From Williamsia sp. 1138 (GTDB lineage: Bacteria; Actinomycetota; Actinomycetes; Mycobacteriales; Mycobacteriaceae), in contig NZ_MJEJ02000053.1 of the NCBI RefSeq assembly GCF_002095435.2, positions 124,001 through 188,000 on the forward strand: a DNA stretch of 64,000 nucleotides, written 5' to 3'. The notes under the pieces are model-generated. The model saw only the letters and a list, made by a program, of their open reading frames with translations, was not told where the DNA came from and did no database searches. The position numbers and the translations under genes are program-made. Shown here piece after piece: positions 33,469 through 43,760 of this stretch (its first letter is position 1; every line of letters begins with the position of its first letter).

Positions 33469-34202
33469 CCCAGGTCCTGGTGCCGGCCACGTCGGTGCCG
33501 CCGTGGATGCGCGGGCTGATCGCCAATCTCGACGGGGTGACCCGTTCGGTCGAGGACCGCGGAGGCGTGACCGAGCGACTGATGCGGGCGATGATGCGCA
33601 CTCCCCGGCCTGCCGCGGTGCTCGTGCTGTTCAGCGGCGACTGGAACGGGGACGCCACCCACCACGGCGGGCTCCCGGCAGACGCCGAGGTGTTGCTGAC
33701 CCAGCGTGCCGCGACCCTGCGCAATCACAGCGGACAGGTCGCGTTCCCCGGAGGTGCCAGGGACCCGGAAGACGACTTTCCGGTGGGCACCGCGCTACGG
33801 GAGGCGGTCGAGGAGACCGGACTAGATCCGGCAGGCGTCAGCGAACTGGCCGTTCTCGACATGTTCCCCGTCCCGCCGTCGGGCTTCGAGGTGTCACCTG
33901 TGCTCGCGTACTGGCCGCAGCCGTCGGAGGTCGGCGTCGTCGATGTCGGGGAGACCGCGCGGGTGACGCGCGTGTCGGTGCGGGATCTGGTCAACCCTCA
34001 CAACAGGTTCCAGGTCCAACGCACCATCGGTGGCGGCCGGGTCTATCAGGGGCCCGCGTTCGCGGTGGACAACATGCTGGTCTGGGGTTTCACGGGCGGA
34101 ATGCTCGCGGCGATCATCGAAGCCGCCGGCTGGGAGATCCCCTGGGACAAATCCGACAGCCGCGACCTCGCCGGTGAACTCGAGAAGGTGGGCCAGGAGT
34201 GA
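33465..34202 (+). CDS. Nudix hydrolase (CoA pyrophosphatase-like)
   Basis: 245 residues. The Nudix box is GGARDPEDDFPVGTALREAV followed by EETGLD (G-x5-E...REAVEETG), preceded by NHSGQVAFPGG, the NuCoA-type signature of CoA diphosphatases. It cleaves nucleoside diphosphate derivatives, probably CoA or acyl-CoA, with Mg2+. It overlaps the thioredoxin gene by ATGA and marP by GTGA, so translation of all three is coupled. Confidence 0.87.
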   Translation: MTQVLVPATSVPPWMRGLIANLDGVTRSVEDRGGVTERLMRAMMRTPRPAAVLVLFSGDWNGDATHHGGLPADAEVLLTQRAATLRNHSGQVAFPGGARDPEDDFPVGTALREAVEETGLDPAGVSELAVLDMFPVPPSGFEVSPVLAYWPQPSEVGVVDVGETARVTRVSVRDLVNPHNRFQVQRTIGGGRVYQGPAFAVDNMLVWGFTGGMLAAIIEAAGWEIPWDKSDSRDLAGELEKVGQE

Positions 34203-35395
34203 GCGGCGCCGCCTGGGTCGACATCCTGGTGATCGGTATCGCGCTGCTCGCGGCCGCATCCGGATACCGGCAGGGCGCGGTGTCGTCCGCGATGGCCTTC
34301 ATCGGTGTCCTGCTCGGCGCCGCTGCCGGGGTGTTGCTGGCACCGCACCTGATCCGCAACATCGAGGACCAGCGCTGGCGGCTGGTCGCCGGAGTGCTGC
34401 TGCTGGTCGCACTGGTGATCGTCGGAGAGATCTCCGGCATGGTCCTCGGCCGGGCAGCTCGCAGCGGAATCCGGACCCTGTCGGTGCGCCGCGTCGACTC
34501 CGTGGTCGGTTCGCTGCTGCAGGCCGTGGCGGTGTTGCTGGCGGCGTGGGTACTCGCCACCCCGATCAGTACGTCGGCACAGCCCGAGATCGCCAGCGCA
34601 GTCCGGGAGTCGCGGGTCATCGAGGAGATCAACTCGATAGCCCCGCAATGGATGCAGCGGCTTCCGCGCGAGTTCTGGGACATGTTCGACTCCTCCGGGC
34701 TCAAAGAGGCCATCGGACCGTTCGGGCGAACACCGATCACCAGCGTCGAGCCTCCGAACCAGGACCTGCTCGATCAGCCGATCGTCGATCAGGTGCGTCC
34801 CAGCGTCGTCAAGATCGAGGGCATCGCACCCAGTTGCAATCAGGCTCTCGAAGGCAGCGGTTTCGTCGTCTCCCCCGAACGGGTCATGACCAACGCCCAC
34901 GTGGTGGCCGGGACGACCACCCTGCACGTGGTCGCCTCCGACGACCAACTCGACGCCACCGTGGTCTATTTCGACCCGGCGACCGACATCGCCGTGCTCG
35001 ACGTCCCCGGGTTGCAGGCACCCGCGATGCGATTCGCCGACAAGTTGGCCAAGACCGGCGAGGACGCGGTCGCTCTCGGCTATCCCGAGGCGGGACCGTT
35101 CAACGCCAGCGCCGAGCGGATTCGTGAGGTGATCCAGCTCAGGGGGCCGGGCATCTATCCGAACACGTCCGTCACCCGCGAGGTCTACACCGTGCGCGGA
35201 TCGATCCGGCAGGGCAACTCGGGCGGACCACTGATCAATTCCCGCGGCGAAGTGCTCGGTGTCGTGTTCGGTGCCGCCGAGGACCCGGCCAGCGAGACCG
35301 GATTCGTGCTCACTGCAGATCAGGTCAAGCCTGGGTTGGCCGAGTCCGAACGGCTCAGCACCGCCGTCGACACGCAGTCCTGCGTCCACTCCTGA
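34199..35395 (+). CDS. marP: membrane serine protease MarP
   Basis: 398 residues. Four N-terminal TM helices form a CvpA/colicin-V-type domain (about 5-125). A periplasmic trypsin-like protease follows, with triad His234 (TNAHVV), Asp263 (TDIAVLD) and Ser341 (RQGNSGGP). Cys213 and Cys395 match the pair that forms the activating disulfide in the mycobacterial enzyme. MarP is needed for acid and oxidative-stress survival in M. tuberculosis, where it activates a peptidoglycan hydrolase. The GTG start overlaps the Nudix stop. It ends before a repeated hairpin element. Confidence 0.93.
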   Translation: MSGAAWVDILVIGIALLAAASGYRQGAVSSAMAFIGVLLGAAAGVLLAPHLIRNIEDQRWRLVAGVLLLVALVIVGEISGMVLGRAARSGIRTLSVRRVDSVVGSLLQAVAVLLAAWVLATPISTSAQPEIASAVRESRVIEEINSIAPQWMQRLPREFWDMFDSSGLKEAIGPFGRTPITSVEPPNQDLLDQPIVDQVRPSVVKIEGIAPSCNQALEGSGFVVSPERVMTNAHVVAGTTTLHVVASDDQLDATVVYFDPATDIAVLDVPGLQAPAMRFADKLAKTGEDAVALGYPEAGPFNASAERIREVIQLRGPGIYPNTSVTREVYTVRGSIRQGNSGGPLINSRGEVLGVVFGAAEDPASETGFVLTADQVKPGLAESERLSTAVDTQSCVHS

Positions 35396-35403
35396 ACCGA
35401 ACT

Positions 35404-35450
35404 TGGTGGGTTCTGGCAAGTGTTTGCCCAGGTCGGCCTCACCAAAAGGC
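35404..35450. repeat. diverged copy of the 19420 hairpin element
   Basis: TTGGTGGGTTCTGGC, then TTTGCCCAGGTCGGCCTCAC, aligns with the reverse complement of 19425-19470 (GGTGGGTTCTGGC, TTTCCCCAGGTGGGGCTCGC). Both copies are flanked by CCAAGATCGG and lie between convergent genes (marP and the hydrolase here). The stem is partly lost in this copy. Confidence 0.5.
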
Positions 35451-35467
35451 GCCAAGATCGGGGTTGG

Positions 35468-36400
35468 TCAGCGGCCTGCGAACTCGATCAACTGGCGGTT
35501 GACCTCTTCGGGCGCCTCTTGGTGGGCGTAGTGGCCACTCCCGGCGATCTCCGTGAGGTCGAGGTGGGCGGCCCATTTGGCGCTCGCCGCGAGGGTCGGG
35601 CGCCGGATGTAGGTGTCGAGTTCGCCCTGGATCGCCAGCACCGGGATCTGCAGGCGTTTGTCCATCAGTTCCAGGAAGCGGCTGCCGTCCGGGCGGAACT
35701 GCGATCGGAACGCCCAGCGCCGATATTCGAGGCTGCTGTGCGCGACGCCGGCGATCTGGATCGCCGACCGGTTACGACGTGCCGTGTCGGCGAAGTCGTC
35801 GGTCATCGGCCAGCGCAGTCCGGAATTGCTGCGCATCATCTCTTCGATCATGGCGCCGTCGTCGCGGATCAGGTCGCGTTCGGCCGTCCGCGGGATCTGG
35901 GCCCGTAGAAACCCGGCCAGAAACGCCTTGCGCTGACCGGGGTCGCGCAGGCTGGCGTCCTTGAGTGCCTGGGGATGGGGCGAGGCGACGACGACCATGG
36001 ACCGCACCGAACGCGGGTGCAGGGTTGCAGTCGCCCAGCAGACGAGCCCGCCGTCGGCGTGACCGACGATCATGGCGTCGGAGTGGCCCAGCGCGCGGAT
36101 CAGTCCGTCGGTGTCGCCGGCGAGCGTCCAGCCGTCGTAACCGCGCGGCGGTTTGTCGCTGTCTCCGTAGCCCCGCAGGTCTACTGCGACCGCCCGGTAC
36201 CCGGCGGCGGTCAGCGCCGGGAGCTGATGACGCCAACTCCACCAGAACTCACCGAAACCGTGCATGAACAGGACCAGGGGACGATCGGTACGAGGCTGAT
36301 CGGCACATTCGACCGCGTGCAGTCGAACCCCGTTCGCTCGCACGTCATGATGCCGCCACGGCCCCGCGAAGCGAACGGTCGACGGGTCCGGGGATACCAA
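35468..36400 (-). CDS. alpha/beta hydrolase, epoxide-hydrolase-like (EphE-like)
   Basis: 310 residues of the alpha/beta hydrolase fold. Oxyanion HGF motif in FMHGFGEFWWSW, nucleophile elbow VGHADGGLV with Asp116 in place of Ser, and a C-terminal His in GSGHYAHQ. An Asp nucleophile with HGFxxxWxxW is the epoxide hydrolase/haloalkane dehalogenase pattern; the position matches ephE (Rv3670). Substrate unknown. The GTG or ATG at 36400 gives a short, normal N-terminus. It lies four bases after the holin-like gene, so the two are co-transcribed. Confidence 0.83.
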   Translation of the reverse strand: MVSPDPSTVRFAGPWRHHDVRANGVRLHAVECADQPRTDRPLVLFMHGFGEFWWSWRHQLPALTAAGYRAVAVDLRGYGDSDKPPRGYDGWTLAGDTDGLIRALGHSDAMIVGHADGGLVCWATATLHPRSVRSMVVVASPHPQALKDASLRDPGQRKAFLAGFLRAQIPRTAERDLIRDDGAMIEEMMRSNSGLRWPMTDDFADTARRNRSAIQIAGVAHSSLEYRRWAFRSQFRPDGSRFLELMDKRLQIPVLAIQGELDTYIRRPTLAASAKWAAHLDLTEIAGSGHYAHQEAPEEVNRQLIEFAGR

Positions 36401-36404
36401 TCCC

Positions 36405-36923
36405 TCAGCCCTTGAACGCCTTGGCGGCGCTCGACTTGCTCAGGTCGGCCGCAGGACGAACCGAATCGTCATGCCCGGACGGCAGTACCTCGGAGAGGTG
36501 TTGCACGGAGGCGATGGTCTTCTTCGGTCCGGTCATCTTCTTGAAGACTATGTACCCGACAAGGCCGGTGATGATGGCCGCGACGAGAAGGATCAGGAAG
36601 ACGATGCCGAAGGCCGCCCAGCGAGGCAACCACTCGGACAGCAACTCGCCCAGGAACCAGAAGAAGAACAGGCTGGCGTAGAGCGCGACCGTGAGCGCGA
36701 CGATGATCAGCCCGGAGCCGATCGCAGCCTTCTTCGCCTCGCCTGTCAGCTCCGCCTTGGCAAGCGCCAATTCGGCGCGGAACAGGGTCGACAGATGGGT
36801 GGTTGCTTCTTTGACCAGGGCCCCGACACTCGGATCGCCGCCGGGGCGCACGTTCGGGTCGGACAACGGGATCGACGAGACGTTCGGCGGAACATCTCCC
36901 GATGGGCGGTCGTCCAGCGTCAC
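36405..36923 (-). CDS. phage-holin-like/DUF1469 membrane protein (Rv3669-like)
   Basis: About 172 residues. An acidic N-terminus, a helix VKEATTHLSTLFRAELALAK, then two TM helices (SGLIIVALTVALYASLFFFW and AFGIVFLILLVAAIITGLVG) and a basic tail. This is the actinobacterial Phage_holin_3_6/DUF1469 pattern; these are chromosomal membrane proteins, not phage lysis genes. I chose the GTG at 36923 because GGAGGAG lies five bases upstream; an earlier GTG at 36962 has no such site. It precedes the EphE-like gene, as in mycobacteria. Confidence 0.78.
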   Translation of the reverse strand: MTLDDRPSGDVPPNVSSIPLSDPNVRPGGDPSVGALVKEATTHLSTLFRAELALAKAELTGEAKKAAIGSGLIIVALTVALYASLFFFWFLGELLSEWLPRWAAFGIVFLILLVAAIITGLVGYIVFKKMTGPKKTIASVQHLSEVLPSGHDDSVRPAADLSKSSAAKAFKG

Positions 36924-37114
36924 TACTACTCCTCCATCCTCGGACACGACATCCGAGACCACCCGGACGTTCGTCTTTCGCAGCGCCGGGGTTTGTAGGC
37001 CTTATGTTGCCATGCCAGGATTGATTGCAGGCTCATCGGACCTTTTACGCGGGTAGGCGGACTGAAAAGCAGGTGGTCGCCGGCGTGAGAGCACATGTCA
37101 CACGAAAGGCGACA

Positions 37115-37621
37115 ATGCCCACGTACGCGCTCGAATCCTTCGATCTGGACTTTTTCGACACGGCACCCGTCACGCACAAGTTCTCGGTGAACCTCCCGGT
37201 GTCACCGGAACGCGCATGGGCGGAACTGACCAGGCAGAACACCCTGGATTGGTGCCGCCTGATCAAGGCGATCAACTTCACCTCACCGGCACCCTACGGT
37301 GTCGGGACCACCCGTTCGGCGCAGCTCGCGCCCGGTTATGCGCGGCTGTCGGAACGATTCTTCTGCTGGGACGAGGATCCCCAGGCCCAGCGGTACCGCA
37401 ATGCCTTCTACGTCGAGCAGGCCAACGTTCCCGGTCTGCGCAGGTTCGGCGAGCTGAGCGAGATCGAACCCGCAGAACGCGGTTGCAGGTTCACCTGGTC
37501 TTTTGCCATCGAGCTCGGTGGGCCGTTGGCTCGGACGTCGAAGTTTGCGCTGCCCGTCTCGGCCAAGGCGTTCGGGACGCTCGAGACGGACACCGTGAAG
37601 TACTTCGCGAACCTTCGCTGA
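37115..37621 (+). CDS. SRPBCC (START-like) family protein
   Basis: About 168 residues. The helix-grip fold start is seen as VTHKFSVNLPVSPERAWAEL, and the end as the long C-terminal helix after GGPLARTSKF. Such proteins bind small hydrophobic ligands, and some are cyclases or dehydratases. The ATG at 37115 is chosen: GAAAGG lies upstream. I see no pathway partner nearby, so the function is open. It ends before a very long hairpin. Confidence 0.72.
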   Translation: MPTYALESFDLDFFDTAPVTHKFSVNLPVSPERAWAELTRQNTLDWCRLIKAINFTSPAPYGVGTTRSAQLAPGYARLSERFFCWDEDPQAQRYRNAFYVEQANVPGLRRFGELSEIEPAERGCRFTWSFAIELGGPLARTSKFALPVSAKAFGTLETDTVKYFANLR

Positions 37622-37647
37622 AACTGCAGTAGTCCGGCGGTATTTTG

Positions 37648-37722
37648 CCCTGGGATCGTCCACCTGAGCGGTGTCCGAGGGAATAGTTCCCTCGGGGACC
37701 ACTCAGATGGACGATCCCAGGG
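37648..37722. terminator. very long nested hairpin between convergent genes
   Basis: CCCTGGGATCGTCCA pairs perfectly with TGGACGATCCCAGGG (15 pairs). Inside it CTGAG/CTCAG and CCGAGGGAA/TTCCCTCGG also pair, so almost all 75 bases fold. It lies between the SRPBCC gene and the response regulator, both ending here. Confidence 0.75.
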
Positions 37723-37737
37723 GCGTTCCGCAGCCGT

Positions 37738-38412
37738 TCAGCGCGTTCGGGGGCTGACCACGCCGTGGTCGAAGGCGTAGACAACCGCAGCGGCACGGTC
37801 GCGAACACCGAGTTTGTGGAAGATGTTCCCGATGTGGCTCTTGACCGTCACCACCGAGATCACCAGTTCCACCGCGATCTCGTCGTTGGACAGACCTCGA
37901 CCGACCAGCCCGAGCACCACCCGCTCGCGCGAGGTCAGTCGATCGAGTGAGGTGCCGTCTTTCGTCGGCCCCGGAGCCGTTCGATAGGTGTCCAGCACGC
38001 GCGCAGTGATCGCCGGGTCGAGTACCGCCTCACCCGCGGCGACGATGCGGACCGCGCGAATCAGTTCTTCGGCGGGCGAATCTTTCAGGACGAATCCGGC
38101 GGCCCCGGCGCGTAGCGCCTCAGACAGCAGTTGCTCGTCCCGAAATGTGGTCAGCACCAGTACTGGCGGGGGATCGTCGGTCGCCGCGAGATGTCGGGTG
38201 GCGACCATGCCGCTGACCCGTTTCATACGGAGGTCCATGACCACCACGTCAGGCCTGGCCTCAGCCACGGCTCCGACGACCTCGTCGCCGTCGGAACACT
38301 CGGCGACGACTTCGAAACCGTCTTTGCGCCGCAGGATCCGGCGCAATCCTGAGCGGACCAGCTCTTGGTAATCGACCAGCAGCACGCGGATCTTCGGGTC
38401 GTCATCCGACAT
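37738..38412 (-). CDS. NarL/LuxR-type response regulator with altered acidic pocket
   Basis: 224 residues. Receiver 1-125 with phospho-acceptor D60 (VVVMDLRM) and switch LTTF, KDSP. The LuxR HTH is at about 160-215 (LTSRERVVLGLVGRGLSNDE, VKSHIGNIFHKLGVRDR). The usual acidic pair after strand 1 (DD) reads D14-Y15 here, so one Mg2+-binding acid is lost. Phosphorylation may be altered. It overlaps the kinase gene stop by 11 bases and forms a two-component pair with it. Targets are unknown. Confidence 0.88.
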   Translation of the reverse strand: MSDDDPKIRVLLVDYQELVRSGLRRILRRKDGFEVVAECSDGDEVVGAVAEARPDVVVMDLRMKRVSGMVATRHLAATDDPPPVLVLTTFRDEQLLSEALRAGAAGFVLKDSPAEELIRAVRIVAAGEAVLDPAITARVLDTYRTAPGPTKDGTSLDRLTSRERVVLGLVGRGLSNDEIAVELVISVVTVKSHIGNIFHKLGVRDRAAAVVYAFDHGVVSPRTR

Positions 38413-39604
38413 CGGGTACCACCGTTGCCGTCAACTCCGCGGGCAATTGGTTCTCGCTGGAGGCGGGCAAGACCGCAGTGACCTCCCACGCGTCAGCTAC
38501 CGGCTCGGACCGGAAACTGCCGCCGAGTACTGCTGCCCGAGAACGCATTCCGTCGATACCGGATCCACCAGGCCTGAGTTGGGCCTCAGGGTCGATCTCA
38601 TTGCGAACGTGTATGTGCAGCGTCCCGTCAGCATCGGCCCGGACGGTCAGGTCGACCGGCGCGCCCGGTGCATGTTTGGAGGCGTTGGTCAGCGACTCCT
38701 GCACGATGCGGAACGCCGCGAGATCGGTTGCGCTCGTTCGAGGCACGCCGGCTGTGGAGTTGCGGTGGTGGATGGTCTGTCCGGCCCGCCGAAACGACGA
38801 CACCAGCTCGTCGAGATCGTCCAGACCCGGCGGTGGCCCGGTCGGTTCGGCGTCGGTGCGTAGTAGTTCGATGGTCTGCCGGATGTCCGCCATGGCCGCA
38901 CGGCCCTGCGTCTCCGCGTCGCGGAGGGCCTCGACGGCGTCGTCGATGTCGCCGTCCTCTTCGAGCGCCCGGCGCGCTCCGGTGACGTTGAGCAGCACGA
39001 TGCTCAACGAGTGGGCAACCACATCGTGGACTTCACTCGCGATCGCGGCGCGATCCAGACGTAACCGGACGGCGCGCGCCTGCCGCTCCCTGAGCAGCAA
39101 CGCCAATTGCGCCTGCAGCAAATGTCCCAGTGCCGCACCGAAACACAGCATCGCGGCGATCATCCAGCCCTGCTGGACAACCCCGGTTGCCCCACCGACG
39201 AGCAGGGTGCCGTAACTCAGTGTCATGTTGAAAACGGTCTGCTTCCACGTGCTGATCGCGGCACCGGTGGTGACGGCCAGGACTAGTAACAACGTGGCGG
39301 AGTCCGTGTCTATGGGTATGAGCCAGAACAACGCCACCGAGATGACCGTCGCCACGACGAGCAGCGGGGTCAGCACGATGCGCTTCTTCAGAAACAGGCA
39401 CGCCGGATGGGGCGCGATCGCGACGACGACCGCGAGTGTGAGGTACAGCCACTGCACTCCGTGGAGACCGCCGAGGATTCGCTGCGTGGTCGCGACCAGT
39501 ACGGTGGCGACAATCGCCACGTCGGCGATTGCCATGTAGTACCACGGGTACTGGTACCCCAACAGCGCAAAGGCGCGCGCATAGCGTGCAGTCAACCACC
39601 GCAT
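38402..39604 (-). CDS. sensor histidine kinase (HisKA_3, DesK-like)
   Basis: 400 residues. Five or six TM helices in about 22-165 and no large external domain, then the phospho-acceptor helix AIASEVHDVVAHSLSIVLLN with His193 and a C-terminal ATPase (IVQESLTNASKHAPGAP, GGSGIDGMRSRAAVLGG). This intramembrane-sensing layout is common in actinobacteria for envelope or membrane signals. It partners the overlapping NarL-type regulator. The system lies in a segment not remembered at this place in mycobacteria. Confidence 0.87.
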   Translation of the reverse strand: MRWLTARYARAFALLGYQYPWYYMAIADVAIVATVLVATTQRILGGLHGVQWLYLTLAVVVAIAPHPACLFLKKRIVLTPLLVVATVISVALFWLIPIDTDSATLLLVLAVTTGAAISTWKQTVFNMTLSYGTLLVGGATGVVQQGWMIAAMLCFGAALGHLLQAQLALLLRERQARAVRLRLDRAAIASEVHDVVAHSLSIVLLNVTGARRALEEDGDIDDAVEALRDAETQGRAAMADIRQTIELLRTDAEPTGPPPGLDDLDELVSSFRRAGQTIHHRNSTAGVPRTSATDLAAFRIVQESLTNASKHAPGAPVDLTVRADADGTLHIHVRNEIDPEAQLRPGGSGIDGMRSRAAVLGGSFRSEPVADAWEVTAVLPASSENQLPAELTATVVPDVG

Positions 39605-39785
39605 CGGTCGATCGTATCGGCAGGTGGCCGGAAAAACCTCCGCCCTGGGGAGGAACCTCGGCCCGCCTCAGGGCGGGCAACAAAACCGTCCCCGGGGTGG
39701 CTGACCAGCGTCTTCCATCGCAATAGCGTTGTTCTCACCCGATCGGCGCCCCAGACGGAGCTGCCGGAGAGCAAGGAGAGCGGCG

Positions 39786-39974
39786 ATGTTCTGGATGCTG
39801 ATAGGTGTGAGCGCGGTGGCGGCGATGGTGTGGCTTTCGAACAGCGGGAGTGGACTCGACTACCGGGCGCGGGAGATCAGGGCGTCGATGGCGCGGCGGG
39901 ACGCTCAAGACAATGCCCAGCTGCGCCGAATCCGCTGGGCCCGCAGGCGGCAGAGTTTGCTCCACCTACAGTGA
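39786..39974 (+). CDS. small single-TM protein
   Basis: 62 residues: one TM helix (FWMLIGVSAVAAMVWL) and a basic, helical C-terminal tail (YRAREIRASMARRDA, LRRIRWARRRQ). The ATG at 39786 follows AAGGAG by seven bases, which makes translation plausible. It is divergent from the histidine kinase gene and ends at a terminator shared with acs. Function unknown. Confidence 0.6.
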   Translation: MFWMLIGVSAVAAMVWLSNSGSGLDYRAREIRASMARRDAQDNAQLRRIRWARRRQSLLHLQ

Positions 39975-40011
39975 TCCGCTCCGCTTCCAGAGTGCTGGAA
40001 GCGGAGCGGAT
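39974..40011. terminator. strong terminator between small gene and acs
   Basis: ATCCGCTCCGCTTCCAG (39974-39990) pairs perfectly with CTGGAAGCGGAGCGGAT (39995-40011) around a 4-base loop: 17 pairs. It serves the convergent small gene and acs. Confidence 0.88.
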
Positions 40012-40045
40012 TCACGGAACCGGAGCAGATCCGGTGGTGGGTCGA

Positions 40046-41989
<1,944 letters not shown>

Positions 41990-42066
41990 CGGTTCCCTTT
42001 CAGCTTCTCGGCCGCCCGGAATCGGTGTCGATCGAGCCGGCCTGTGGCCCATGTCAGGGGTCACTG

Positions 42067-42098
42067 TGTTGTGCACCACATGATGTCTGCGGCATCAT
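42067..42098. promoter_or_regulatory. palindromes in the acs/LuxR divergent gap
   Basis: TGTTGTGCACCACA (42067-42080) is an inverted repeat with one mismatch. It is followed at once by ATGATG-7-CATCAT (42080-42098). Both lie 78-109 bases before acs and 34-65 before the regulator gene, where an operator for either would be expected. Confidence 0.5.
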
Positions 42099-42131
42099 CT
42101 ACTGCAATAGCCCCGAAAGTGGATAGTGCTG

Positions 42132-42968
42132 ATGAGTGTCGACAACATCGTGCTCCGCCCCAGCGATCGCGAGCTGGTGCGGGCCACGAGTGCGCGCTTG
42201 AGACGTGCCACCGGCATACCGGTCGTCTTCGGAGGTCTGCGGGATCAGGGCGCGATCGCGGTGACCGAATCGGTGGGGCACCAGACAGCGGCCCTGCGCA
42301 CGATCACGGTGACCCCGCAGCGCGGCCTCGGTGGTTTGATCTGGCTGAACAAGCGCACCACGCTCATCCGGGATTACGGTTCGGCCAGCGAGATCACCCA
42401 CGACTTCGACGACCAGATCCTCGGAGAAGGCATCACAGACCTCGCGGCGGCGCCGATCGTCGTCGATGGCTCGGTGCGCGGACTGATCTACGCGGGCTGG
42501 CGCGGAGGCGGGCACCTCGGGGAGGAGGCGGTCGCGGCGCTGTCCGTGGAAGCCGGCCGGGTCGCCACCGAACTGCGGACCCGAGATGAGGTTGACCGGC
42601 GCCTCGGAGCCATCGCTGCGGTGCAGCAATCTCAGGTCCAGACCGTCGAGTGGCTGGACGAGATCCGCGACATCGCGGCGGTCTCCGGAGACGACGAGAC
42701 CCGGCGCCGGCTGCTCGACCTCGTCGATCAGATCGGTGGCGCGCGTTCGTCGGGTGAACCCTCGGTCCCTCTCACGCCCCGCCAACTCGAGGTGTTGTCG
42801 CTGGTCGCGATGGGTTTCGGTAACCGGGTGGTGGCGGATCGGCTCGGTTTGACCGTCGACACCGTGAAGACCTACCTCCGTGCCGCAATGGTTCGGCTCG
42901 GGGCCCACAACCGGCATGAGGCCGTGGTCAAGGCCCGTGCCGCGGGACACGTTCTCGATCTGCTCTGA
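42132..42968 (+). CDS. LuxR-family regulator with GAF-like sensor
   Basis: 278 residues. Residues about 15-165 resemble a GAF-type sensor (TPQRGLGGLIWLNKRTTLIR, AAPIVVDGSVRGLIYAGWRG). The C-terminal LuxR HTH is at about 215-270 (LTPRQLEVLSLVAMGFGNRV, LTVDTVKTYLRAAMVRLGA). There is no receiver Asp, so it probably binds a ligand directly. The ATG at 42132 is used; a GTG six bases earlier is possible. It is divergent from acs, and control of acs is the natural guess. Confidence 0.8.
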   Translation: MSVDNIVLRPSDRELVRATSARLRRATGIPVVFGGLRDQGAIAVTESVGHQTAALRTITVTPQRGLGGLIWLNKRTTLIRDYGSASEITHDFDDQILGEGITDLAAAPIVVDGSVRGLIYAGWRGGGHLGEEAVAALSVEAGRVATELRTRDEVDRRLGAIAAVQQSQVQTVEWLDEIRDIAAVSGDDETRRRLLDLVDQIGGARSSGEPSVPLTPRQLEVLSLVAMGFGNRVVADRLGLTVDTVKTYLRAAMVRLGAHNRHEAVVKARAAGHVLDLL

Positions 42969-43007
42969 CTCCGGTGGGTAGGCCTGCGCGAAGTACTGTG
43001 ACTTCTC

Positions 43008-43760
43008 ATGACTGATCCTTTGGCTCCGCTGATCGAGATGCCCGGCGTGCTCGAGGCGGCAGACCGGGCGCGCGACGCGCTCGCGGCAGCCCACCGGCAC
43101 CCCGCGAATCTCCGGGGCTGGGACAAGACTGCGACAGAAGCATCCTGGCGAGCGGGTCGGTCGTCGGCCGCCATCGACGGTGGCAGCATCGAGCTGGTTC
43201 GCGACGGAGACTTCGACGAGCCCGTGCTGTCCGGGGCGATGCGAGTGGCGCAGGCGCTCGACGGTGACTCGTTACCGCAGATGCTGGCCGTGTGGACCAG
43301 GGCGCCCCTGCAGGCGCTGGCCAGGTTGCATGTTCTCGCCGCCAACGAACTGACAGATGATCCAGAGCTGCTGGGACGACCCCGCGCCGATCGTGAGCTG
43401 GACCAGCGGCTGGCCTTGCTCGCGCAACTGGTCACCGGCGCCACCAAGGCACCGGCGCCGGTGCTCGCCGCGGTGGTTCATGCGGAACTGCTCGCGCTCG
43501 AACCCTTCGTCTACGCGAACGGCGTGGTGGCCCGGGCCGCCTCGCGGCTGGTGTGTGCGAGCACCGGGCTCGATCCGCACAACCTCGGGGTGCCGGAGGT
43601 GACCTGGTTCAAACGGGTACAGGAGTACCGCGCGCTGTCGGCGGCTTTCGGAGCCGGCGATCCGGAGGGTATCCGCGGATGGCTGGTGCTGAGTAGTGAG
43701 GCTTTGGAGACCGGGGCGGCCGAGGCGAGATCCATCGCCGACGCCGCGCGCGCTCAGTAG
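43008..43760 (+). CDS. degenerate Fic-fold protein (Rv3662c-like)
   Basis: 250 residues, mostly helical. The segment EPFVYANGVVAR (165-176) aligns exactly with the Fic motif HPFxxGNGRxxR but has Glu for the catalytic His, Ala for the first Gly and Val for the Arg that holds ATP phosphates. RSSAAIDG (51-58) resembles the substrate-flap/inhibitory helix region of Fic proteins. AMPylation activity is therefore unlikely; the fold may bind a nucleotide or partner. It lies between the acs regulator and the HAD gene, as in mycobacteria, so it is an old, conserved gene rather than a fresh pseudogene. Confidence 0.7.
   Translation: MTDPLAPLIEMPGVLEAADRARDALAAAHRHPANLRGWDKTATEASWRAGRSSAAIDGGSIELVRDGDFDEPVLSGAMRVAQALDGDSLPQMLAVWTRAPLQALARLHVLAANELTDDPELLGRPRADRELDQRLALLAQLVTGATKAPAPVLAAVVHAELLALEPFVYANGVVARAASRLVCASTGLDPHNLGVPEVTWFKRVQEYRALSAAFGAGDPEGIRGWLVLSSEALETGAAEARSIADAARAQ

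Noticed and set aside
36405-36923. Holin-like gene as a prophage sign
   Set aside because: DUF1469/holin-like proteins are core chromosomal genes at this place in actinobacteria. No other phage gene is near.
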